The position numbers were made by a program, and so were the translations under genes. 16,383 nt of DNA from Clostridiaceae bacterium (GTDB taxonomy: Bacteria > Bacillota > Clostridia > Oscillospirales > Acutalibacteraceae): contig JAEDKI010000022.1 in the NCBI GenBank assembly GCA_016295895.1, positions 1 through 16,383 of the forward strand, given 5' to 3'. Below are positions 1-5,275 of this stretch, in pieces; position 1 is the first letter of the stretch; each line of letters begins with the position of its first letter. Below the pieces are notes generated by a model. It made no database searches. It saw only the letters and a program-made list of their open reading frames with translations, and was not told the origin of the DNA.

Positions 1-40
1 AAAAATCGACAGTCACCGAAAGGCGGCTGCCGATTTTTTT
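1..40 (-). terminator. Rho-independent terminator of the ylmC-like gene
   Basis: A stem pairs AAAAATCG and CAGTCACC with GGCGGCTG and CGATTTTT around a GAAA loop, with one G-U wobble and one A-C mismatch. A run of A on the plus strand gives U residues on the minus transcript. It lies 17 bases past the stop of the minus-strand ylmC-like gene. The flanking A and T runs on both sides mean it could also stop plus-strand transcripts entering from the left. Confidence 0.8.
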
Positions 41-56
41 ATTTGCCGATGCGGAA

Positions 57-329
57 TCAATCTCTGATTCTTTTTCTTTTTGAAGTATCTGTCTGAGCTT
101 TGCAGACCAATATCGTGTCGTTGCCGATGACATCGATATCCTCCCACCTGACTCTGATTCTCTCACGCCTGCCGCAGATTCCCCAGTATTTCGGTCTGCC
201 GAAGACAATCAGCGCAACCACCCTGCCGCAGCAGGAATCAACCTCAACATCGCTGACAAATCCGAGACGGCAACCGTTTGCTTTATTGATAACTTCCTTA
301 CACCTGAGCTCCGTAATACAGCAATTCAC
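57..329 (-). CDS. ylmC: YlmC/YmxH family sporulation protein (PRC-barrel)
   Basis: A 90-residue protein beginning MNCCITELRCKEVIN, which I recognise as the YlmC/YmxH family of small single-domain PRC-barrel proteins found in spore-forming Firmicutes. Members are linked to sporulation, but their biochemical role is poorly defined. The body fits the PRC-barrel pattern: a 'cKeVIn..nG.rlG.v.D' strand pair (residues 9-29), a hydrophobic strand VVALIVFGRP, and a W-x-D-I-x-x-I-G-x-D-x-I-L-V end. It starts at GTG (329) behind AGGAGGT with a 6-base spacer, and a terminator follows. It stands alone, just downstream of the terminator of the small unit at 393-725. Upstream AT-rich sequence (345-375) could hold a promoter, but I could not fit a sigma-E or sigma-A box convincingly. 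Confidence 0.85.
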   Translation of the reverse strand: MNCCITELRCKEVINKANGCRLGFVSDVEVDSCCGRVVALIVFGRPKYWGICGRRERIRVRWEDIDVIGNDTILVCKAQTDTSKRKRIRD

Positions 330-392
330 GGCGATACCTCCTACATACTCTATACAATAATAAAGTATATGCGGTGCGGATTGTTATTTTGA

Positions 393-440
393 CAAAAAAA
401 ACAGACCGGAATGAGAATTTGAAAATCTCATTTCGGTCTG
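393..440 (-). terminator. Strong Rho-independent terminator of the small unit
   Basis: Positions 402-416 pair with 426-440 to make a 15-bp stem with one G-U wobble and a 9-base loop. On the minus strand it is followed directly by a run of eight or more T. It ends transcription coming from the promoter at 698-725, so that unit is separated from the ylmC-like gene. Confidence 0.9.
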
Positions 441-458
441 CACAGTAGTTCCTTTGCT

Positions 459-513
459 CTGAGACAGGATTAAAACCCGACTCAGAATATATTAAATTAT
501 CCGTTGGGATAAT
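459..513 (-). other. Two hairpins in the 3' untranslated region of the small unit
   Basis: Between the stop codon at 534 and the terminator there are two inverted repeats. The first is a perfect 7-bp stem with a 4-base loop (496-502 with 507-513). The second is CTGAG/CTCAG (459-463 with 481-485), extended by a weaker inner stem. With the terminator this gives three successive hairpins in about 120 bases of minus-strand RNA. That is more structure than a plain 3' end needs, and suggests a regulatory or stability element, or a structured RNA. Confidence 0.5.
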
Positions 514-533
514 GTTCACAGAGGGAGTGCTTC

Positions 534-662
534 TCAGCCCTTGAGCAAAGCATTCAGCTCAAGAATCTTGAAAAGCTTTCTGAATGTGAGGAACTTCTTT
601 TCACTGTTGATCTCTTTTAAGAGCTCCTTTTCGATTTCAAAGGTTTCACTATCGAATCTCAT
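534..662 (-). CDS. Small 42-residue protein of unknown function
   Basis: I do not recognise this protein. The frame starts at ATG (662), with AAAGGATG a few bases upstream as SD, and ends at TGA (534). The product begins MRFDSETFEIEKELLKEINS and ends with the hydrophobic/basic stretch FRKLFKILELNALLKG. It is rich in Glu and Lys, lacks Cys, and has no signal peptide or long hydrophobic segment. It looks like one or two amphipathic helices, cytoplasmic and perhaps a binding peptide. It is the only frame that fits the near-consensus promoter at 698-725 and the terminator at 393-440, so it would be translated from a monocistronic RNA of about 300 bases. The alternative is that the RNA is the functional product and the frame is incidental. 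No family was identified. Confidence 0.55.
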   Translation of the reverse strand: MRFDSETFEIEKELLKEINSEKKFLTFRKLFKILELNALLKG

Positions 663-697
663 AACATTCATCCTTTCTTTTCCTTTGTTGTGTCTTT

Positions 698-725
698 ATT
701 ATACTCATTTTTCCGAAAATGTCAA
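698..725 (-). promoter_or_regulatory. Sigma-A promoter of the small unit
   Basis: Reading the minus strand there is a perfect TTGACA (725-720), a 16-base spacer and a perfect TATAAT (703-698). Transcription should start near 691, leaving a leader of about 29 bases with the SD before the ATG at 662. It is the closest match to consensus in the window. Confidence 0.9.
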
Positions 726-983
726 GTGATTTTGCACAAATATCGGTATCCCGTTTTGTGCATTATGCACAAGTTTTTGACTTTCAGAAACTATTCAGCC
801 TTTACAGATTAATCGCAAAGCCAATAATTATTTTAGTTATTGTGCACAACAAATATTTCTTGATTTTGGACAATATAAACAAAGAATGAACATTTGACGG
901 TTTTGAGGAAAAAAAGTTTGTTGAACTTTTTTCAAATAAACTCTTTTTCTATTTAATAAATTCACGATTCTAACGCCATCTGC
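726..983. other. AT-rich intergenic stretch with palindromes and no gene
   Basis: No believable gene is visible between the small unit's promoter and the terminator of the FAD enzyme. The stretch is strongly AT-rich. It holds a cluster of TTGTGCA/TGCACAA motifs (733-849, listed separately) and an imperfect inverted repeat, GTTTGTTGAA at 916-925 against TTCAAATAAAC at 931-941, followed by T-rich sequence. I could not assign a convincing promoter within it. Confidence 0.6.
733..849. promoter_or_regulatory. Cluster of TTGTGCA palindromes, candidate operator sites
   Basis: Three related sites are visible: TGCACAA (733-739), the perfect 17-base palindrome TTGTGCATTATGCACAA (756-772) and the perfect 10-base palindrome TTGTGCACAA (840-849). 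They begin 8 bases upstream of the -35 box of the small unit's promoter and continue away from it, an arrangement typical of activator or repressor binding sites. The bound protein is unknown; dyads of TTGTG/CACAA form are used by Rex and CRP/FNR-type regulators, but the spacing here fits neither exactly. Confidence 0.5.
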
Positions 984-1016
984 AAAAAAGAGCTGCCGCA
1001 TTTTCAGCGACAGCTC
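984..1016 (-). terminator. Terminator of the lipase/FAD-dehydrogenase operon
   Basis: Stem GAGCTGCCGC (990-999) pairs with GCGACAGCTC (1007-1016) with one wobble and a 7-base loop. On the minus strand it is followed by six T (989-984). It begins 8 bases after the stop of the FAD-dependent dehydrogenase. Confidence 0.9.
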
Positions 1017-1024
1017 AGCTATTT

Positions 1025-2434
1025 TTAAGCTTTATGCTTTTCTTTTTCTGCGAGCTTTCTGCCCATAAGAACGCCCATGACCGAAGCCATCATAAGACCT
1101 CTTGTCCATCCGCTTGAATCGCCGAGGCAATGGAGTCCTTCAACATTCGTGTTGAAATCCTTATCCATTTTAACACGGTTGCTGTAGAATTTAAGCTCGG
1201 GAGAATAGAGCAGGGTTTCTCTTGAAGCAAAGCCGGGCACAACATGGTCAACCGCCTGAATGAAGTTTATGATGTTAACCATTGCACGGTAAGGCATTGC
1301 GGCGGTTATATCGCCCGCAACGGCATCAACGAGGGTGGGCTTAACATTTGACTGTGAAAGCTCCTTTTGCCATGTGCGCTTGCCGTCAAGAATATCGCCG
1401 AAGCGCTGAACGAGGATATGACCCGCACCGAGCATATTGGTAAGCTCGCCGACCTTCTGAGCGTAAGCAATCGGCTGATTGAAAGGCTCATTGAAGTTAT
1501 GGGAGCAGAGAATTGCAAGGTTTGTGTTGTTGGATTTTATATCCTTATAAGAATGTCCGTTGACAACCGCAAGATCATTGTCGTAATTCTCCTGGCTGAC
1601 AAATCCGCCCGGATTCTGGCAGAATGTACGAACCTTATTTTTGAACGGAAGCGGATAACCGATAAGCTTTGATTCATAAAGCACTTCGTTTATCTTCTCG
1701 ATAATTTCGTTGCGAACCTCAACACGAACGCCGATATCAACCGTTCCGGGCTGATGCGCAATATTATGCTGGGCACATTTGGCTTCAAGCCAATCGGCTC
1801 CTCGCCTGCCTGCCGCAATAACGGTATTGTCGGCATAAACCTCGTGGCTGACCTTGCCATCGGTTATGACAACGCCCATGCATTTGTCATCTTTCATAAT
1901 AACATCAAGGCATTCAAAGCCGAACATCATTTCAACGCCGTTATTTGCAAGATGCTGTTCTATTGAATAATAAAGATCCTGTGCTTTCTCTGTTCCGAGG
2001 TGACGAATCGGGCAGTCAACAAGCTTCAGACCCGTCTGAATTGCCTTGCTTCTGATTTCCTTAACGGCATCGCTGTTGCTGATACCCTCGATTTTTTCGT
2101 CTGCTCCGAATTCAAGATAAATCTTGTCGGTGTAATCAATTGTTTCCTGAGCGACATCCTCGCCGATAAGCGACGGAAGATCGCCGCCGACCTCATAGCT
2201 GAGCGAAAGCTTTCCGTCGGAAAAAGCGCCTGCGCCCGAAAAGCCCGTTGTTATATGGCAATAAGGTTTACAGCTCACGCAATGGCCGATTTTTGCCTTC
2301 GGGCAATGTCTGTCTTCAACCGCCTTGCCCTTTTCAACGATAAGAATTTTCTGCTTACTGCCGCACCTGAGCATTTCAAGAGCGGTGAATATTCCCGCAG
2401 GGCCTGCCCCTACGATAACCGTATCAAATTTCAA
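1025..2434 (-). CDS. FAD-dependent dehydrogenase (COG2509-type)
   Basis: A 469-residue flavoprotein. The N-terminal Rossmann motif GAGPAG (residues 9-14) followed by IVEKG (32-36) binds the ADP part of FAD. GFSGAGAFSDGKLSL (64-78) and the C-terminal GDSSGWTRGLMMASVMG (second FAD contact) match the uncharacterised FAD-dependent dehydrogenase group I know as COG2509. The substrate is unknown. Four cysteines (44, 52, 55, 59; C-x7-C-x2-C-x3-C) sit just before the GAGAFSDG motif and could bind metal or an Fe-S cluster, though this is inference. The start is TTG at 2434, supported by AGGAG 9 bases upstream and the immediate MKFDTVIVGAG Rossmann strand. It is the second gene of an operon, 24 bases after the lipase stop, and has its own terminator. 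No signal peptide, so cytoplasmic. Confidence 0.85.
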   Translation of the reverse strand: MKFDTVIVGAGPAGIFTALEMLRCGSKQKILIVEKGKAVEDRHCPKAKIGHCVSCKPYCHITTGFSGAGAFSDGKLSLSYEVGGDLPSLIGEDVAQETIDYTDKIYLEFGADEKIEGISNSDAVKEIRSKAIQTGLKLVDCPIRHLGTEKAQDLYYSIEQHLANNGVEMMFGFECLDVIMKDDKCMGVVITDGKVSHEVYADNTVIAAGRRGADWLEAKCAQHNIAHQPGTVDIGVRVEVRNEIIEKINEVLYESKLIGYPLPFKNKVRTFCQNPGGFVSQENYDNDLAVVNGHSYKDIKSNNTNLAILCSHNFNEPFNQPIAYAQKVGELTNMLGAGHILVQRFGDILDGKRTWQKELSQSNVKPTLVDAVAGDITAAMPYRAMVNIINFIQAVDHVVPGFASRETLLYSPELKFYSNRVKMDKDFNTNVEGLHCLGDSSGWTRGLMMASVMGVLMGRKLAEKEKHKA

Positions 2435-2458
2435 CTTATTTCTCTCCTGAATTTATTT

Positions 2459-3739
2459 TTAGTCCGGAAGACCGTTGAGCATTTCGCAGAGATTCAGATA
2501 AAAATTCTGAGTTTCTTCCTTATCTGCAAAAAGTCCGATTGCCGTTCCGTGATCACCCGTCTGAACGGGCATAACATTCCACACACCCGGCTGAACATTG
2601 TCGGGGTTGTATTCGGTATAAGGCTCGCCGATAGGATATTTTTCGCTCTCTGTATTAACAAGAGCGTCGTTCGCAAGCCATTCGTCTTTATAAACATTTC
2701 CGTTGACCGGATCTTCAAAGATCATAACGCCCATTGCAAGAGATGTGAGCATTATAACGGGATTGGTCGAGAGCCTCGGAACCTGAATTCCGAGACCCGG
2801 AACCTCAACCGTTGTTGAAAATGCATAGGAAAAATAATATACATCTTCGTTAACGCTGAGCTTTTCGTTGAGCTTTTTATTTCCCTCGGGAGTCAGGTCA
2901 TATTGGCAGGAATCCTCTTTGTTGTCAAGCACTCTTTTCATAGCCGAAACCAAAGGATCTGCCCCGCCTATGCCCGGAATTTCGGTCAAGCCGAACTGTT
3001 CAAGGTGGAAGTCAACCATTCCGCCGTTGAAAATCGATCTGCCCATAATTCCCGCATAAAGGAAACTGACAAACTGAATCGTCTTGGCAAGACCGAGCAG
3101 TTCAACGGGATAATATATTGATGCGCTGTTGTGAGGAGTGCAAATCGTTGTTGCGCTCTTTACCCAATCGCCCTTTCCGCCTGTAAAAAGACCTGAAATC
3201 TCATTTTCGGGGGTGACCGCCATTTCTTCCGCCGAACCTTCGGTTAAAAGCTGAATAAGAACTCTGATTGTCGTTCCGCCGAAGCTGTGACCGATTAAAT
3301 GAATCTGCTGAATCTTTCCGTTTTCGTCAAGCTCGCCCCAATTCGGAACCAAGCCCTGATAATATGTTCTGCCGTATCTCCTGTGGTTATACTCTTTTGA
3401 ATGAGCTTCACCGTAATCAACTGTAGTGCCGAGAATCTGGGCATAAAGCTCGCAGGCTCTGTCCCATGCGCTGCTGAGAGGGCCGACGGAAGCGGAATAG
3501 CATTCGTAGCCTTCATTTTCGAGATAAGCCATGAGATCGCCCGTTGTTGCACCCCAATAAGGTATTATTCCGTTAATATCTTCTGCGCCGCCCCAGCCGT
3601 TAAGGCCGTGAACAAAAACAAACGGCTCGGAATTCTTCGGCTGCCATTTGTTATTATCCGCCGCAAAAGCAACCGTGCAGCAAGAAGTAATAACAATAAC
3701 GATCGACATTAAAAGACTTAATGCTCTGCGAATTTTCAT
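2459..3739 (-). CDS. Secreted lipase, staphylococcal/Geobacillus L1-like, with zinc site
   Basis: An alpha/beta-hydrolase secreted to cleave triacylglycerols or other esters. Residue numbers use a possible upstream GTG start (3748, 429 aa); I prefer ATG at 3739 (426 aa), where GGGATG lies 8 bases upstream, but SD support is weak. After a basic N-terminus comes a hydrophobic signal segment (about 9-29) ending AFA-AD. The oxyanion strand FVFVHGLNGWGG (44-54 region) is followed by the nucleophile elbow GHSFGG (Ser155). Comparison from memory with Geobacillus L1 gives Asp361 (in NDALVNT) and His400 (in GDHGTAIG) as triad partners, and Asp96, His116, His122 and Asp279 as zinc ligands, all present. 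ITSC (20-23) resembles a lipobox, so membrane anchoring is possible. It leads the operon with the FAD enzyme. Confidence 0.88.
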   Translation of the reverse strand: MKIRRALSLLMSIVIVITSCCTVAFAADNNKWQPKNSEPFVFVHGLNGWGGAEDINGIIPYWGATTGDLMAYLENEGYECYSASVGPLSSAWDRACELYAQILGTTVDYGEAHSKEYNHRRYGRTYYQGLVPNWGELDENGKIQQIHLIGHSFGGTTIRVLIQLLTEGSAEEMAVTPENEISGLFTGGKGDWVKSATTICTPHNSASIYYPVELLGLAKTIQFVSFLYAGIMGRSIFNGGMVDFHLEQFGLTEIPGIGGADPLVSAMKRVLDNKEDSCQYDLTPEGNKKLNEKLSVNEDVYYFSYAFSTTVEVPGLGIQVPRLSTNPVIMLTSLAMGVMIFEDPVNGNVYKDEWLANDALVNTESEKYPIGEPYTEYNPDNVQPGVWNVMPVQTGDHGTAIGLFADKEETQNFYLNLCEMLNGLPD

Positions 3740-3784
3740 TTTCAACACATCCCATAAACCATTATTTGCTTATATTTAAACATA

Positions 3785-3812
3785 ATTACAAAAATATGGC
3801 AATAATGTTCAA
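3785..3812 (-). promoter_or_regulatory. Probable sigma-A promoter of the lipase operon
   Basis: On the minus strand TTGAAC (3812-3807), a 16-base spacer and TGTAAT (3790-3785) match consensus at 4 and 5 of 6 positions. Transcription would begin near 3778, about 40 bases before the lipase start. The 114-base gap to the alcohol dehydrogenase makes a separate promoter likely. Confidence 0.45.
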
Positions 3813-3846
3813 CAAACAAATTCAGACAAGTTATATAAATTGTCTG
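3810..3846 (-). terminator. Weak terminator after the iron alcohol dehydrogenase
   Basis: CAGACAA (3823-3829) pairs with TTGTCTG (3840-3846), a 7-bp stem with a 10-base loop beginning 8 bases past the stop codon. On the minus strand a T-rich but interrupted tail follows. The stem is AT-rich, so read-through into the lipase operon is plausible. Confidence 0.4.
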
Positions 3847-3853
3847 ATAATCA

Positions 3854-5068
3854 TTAAAGATTTCCGACTTGACGGATAACCGTCTTGAAATCCTCGATAT
3901 CCATAATTTTGGGAACGGGATACAGCGGATTGCCCTCTTTGGCGGCTCTCTGAGCGATAATCGGAATATCTTTTTCAAAAATGTCGATATGCTCCGGAAT
4001 GTTGAGAGCCTTATTGAAGTCTTTGATTTTCTGAATGAACAGCTTCGCCTTCTGCTCCTCGTTAAGACCGTTTGTGTCAAGCCCCGCAACATCGGCAAGC
4101 TTGGCAAGCGGTTTATAAGCAGATGAACCGTACCATTCAAGAACATATGGAAGAATTACGGCATTTGCAAGGCCGTGAGGAGTGCCGTACATTCCGCCGA
4201 AATTATGTGCTATCGCATGAACATAGCCGACATAAGCTCTCGTGAAGGCGATTCCCGCAAGATAAGAGGCTTCAAGCATATTTTCTCTTGCCTGAACATC
4301 CTTGCCGTTTTCATAGACCTTCAGAATATTGTCAAAAATCATTCTTGTCGCTTTTTCTGCTGCGGCAATTGTGCCTTTGGTGTTGCTGTGGCCTATGTAA
4401 GCCTCAACGGCATGAGTGAGAGCGTCCATGCCTGTTGTTGACGTGATGTGAGGCGGAAGTCCGAGAGTCAGTTCAGGGTCAAGAACCGCATATTTCGGGC
4501 GAAGAACGGGATCCTGCAAAGCATATTTTTCATGGGTTGCGGGGTCTGAAACAACAGCTGCAAGCGTTGTCTCGGAGCCTGTGCCCGCAGTTGTCGGAAC
4601 GGCATAAAGAGTCGGAAGCTTTTTGAGAATTTTAAGAGTTCCTCTCATCTGCTGAATGCTCATTTTGGGTCTTGCGATTCTTGCCGCCGCAGCCTTTGCG
4701 CAGTCCATCGGAGAACCGCCGCCGAAAGCGATAACGGCAGAGCAGTTATTGTCAAGATAAAGCTGCCTTGCTTCTTCAATATTGTTGATAGTGGGGTTCG
4801 GCTGAGTTCCGTCATAAACAACATAATGAACTCCCGCTTTTTCAAGCCCCTCAAAAAGTCCGTCAAGAAGATGCAGACCCATAAGGCCCTTATCCGTGAC
4901 AATCAGAACGCTGTTATGACCGTTAGCCTTAACAACCTCGGGCAGCTTCTTTACTCCGCCTGCGCCCTTAATAACCTCAGGCTCTTTCCAGCTCAGAAAA
5001 TTAACCGCCACACGGAATATTCCCTGATAAGTTCTGCAATACATTTTGAAAAGTAACGATGCTGCCAA
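3854..5068 (-). CDS. Iron-containing alcohol dehydrogenase
   Basis: A 404-residue member of the group III (iron-activated) alcohol dehydrogenases, which interconvert alcohols and aldehydes or ketones with NAD(P)H. The N-terminal nucleotide-binding domain carries GGGSPMDCAKA (residues 116-126) and TTAGTGSETT (159-168). The C-terminal helical domain carries the metal ligands Asp215 and His219 (in GMDALTHAVEAY), His284 and His298 (in VHAIAHNFGGMYGTPHG), by analogy with FucO; His288 is the further conserved histidine. All are present. Length is slightly over the usual 380-390 because of a 25-residue N-terminal lead with the YCRTYQ element seen in some clostridial homologues. Start TTG (5068) is supported by GAGGT 7 bases upstream. 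Its substrate cannot be read from sequence. It has its own promoter. Confidence 0.93.
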   Translation of the reverse strand: MAASLLFKMYCRTYQGIFRVAVNFLSWKEPEVIKGAGGVKKLPEVVKANGHNSVLIVTDKGLMGLHLLDGLFEGLEKAGVHYVVYDGTQPNPTINNIEEARQLYLDNNCSAVIAFGGGSPMDCAKAAAARIARPKMSIQQMRGTLKILKKLPTLYAVPTTAGTGSETTLAAVVSDPATHEKYALQDPVLRPKYAVLDPELTLGLPPHITSTTGMDALTHAVEAYIGHSNTKGTIAAAEKATRMIFDNILKVYENGKDVQARENMLEASYLAGIAFTRAYVGYVHAIAHNFGGMYGTPHGLANAVILPYVLEWYGSSAYKPLAKLADVAGLDTNGLNEEQKAKLFIQKIKDFNKALNIPEHIDIFEKDIPIIAQRAAKEGNPLYPVPKIMDIEDFKTVIRQVGNL

Positions 5069-5100
5069 GTTGATTACCTCTATTCATTTTAATTTATATA

Positions 5101-5113
5101 AGGAATTATTCCT
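5101..5113. promoter_or_regulatory. Palindrome just downstream of the alcohol dehydrogenase start point
   Basis: AGGAATTATTCCT is a perfect 13-base palindrome with a single central base. It lies about 8-20 bases into the predicted minus-strand transcript starting near 5120, a usual place for a repressor operator. It could equally form a small leader hairpin. The match is AT-rich and may be chance. Confidence 0.3.
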
Positions 5114-5126
5114 CATACATTTAAAT

Positions 5127-5155
5127 ATTATAGCACACTTTTTCTTCATGTGCAA
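5127..5155 (-). promoter_or_regulatory. Sigma-A promoter of the iron alcohol dehydrogenase
   Basis: Minus strand TTGCAC (5155-5150), a 17-base spacer and a perfect TATAAT (5132-5127). Transcription should start near 5120, giving a leader of about 50 bases. Confidence 0.8.
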
Positions 5156-5199
5156 TACAAAACAAGGGTTTTGTCTGCATTTTTGATTTCAAATCGGTG

Positions 5200-5228
5200 T
5201 TGATTTTCACGGCGGCTGATGCTATAAT
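5200..5228 (+). promoter_or_regulatory. Sigma-A promoter of the GH5 gene
   Basis: TTGATT (5200-5205), a 17-base spacer and a perfect TATAAT (5223-5228). The start point would lie near 5235, leaving a 40-base leader. It is back to back with, but not overlapping, the alcohol dehydrogenase promoter. Confidence 0.75.
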
Positions 5229-5244
5229 TAAAAAGTATCAATAA

Positions 5245-5262
5245 TTCGGTTAAAATACCGAA
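5245..5262 (+). promoter_or_regulatory. Leader inverted repeat next to the GH5 ribosome binding site
   Basis: TTCGGT (5245-5250) and ACCGAA (5257-5262) are perfect complements around TAAAAT. The second arm touches the SD AAAGGAG (5261-5267). It may be a repressor operator at about +10 to +27, or a small hairpin affecting ribosome access. Either role is inference. Confidence 0.4.
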
Positions 5263-5275
5263 AGGAGAACATCAA

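Noticed and set aside
298..519. Minus-strand open frame of 73 codons
   Set aside because: It begins after the small unit's stop, runs straight through a strong terminator and overlaps the ylmC-like gene start. It has no SD.
459..691. Known housekeeping RNA (tmRNA, 6S, SRP or RNase P)
   Set aside because: I see no tag-peptide ending, no SRP Alu or tetraloop motifs and no RNase P core sequences; length and layout do not fit.
541..729. Plus-strand open frame of 62 codons opposite the small 42-residue gene
   Set aside because: It is antisense to a frame with SD, promoter and terminator, has none of these itself, and its product is low-complexity Ser/Leu/Phe.
756..772. Reading the 17-base palindrome as a Rex redox-sensor site
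   Set aside because: Outer TTGTG/CACAA fits, but Rex sites have AA/TT inside and an 18-base length; here it is CA/TG with 17 bases, so I leave the regulator unnamed.
2000..2818. Plus-strand open frame of 272 codons
   Set aside because: It is antisense to two well-supported enzymes (FAD dehydrogenase and lipase), spans the gap between them, and its translation resembles no family.
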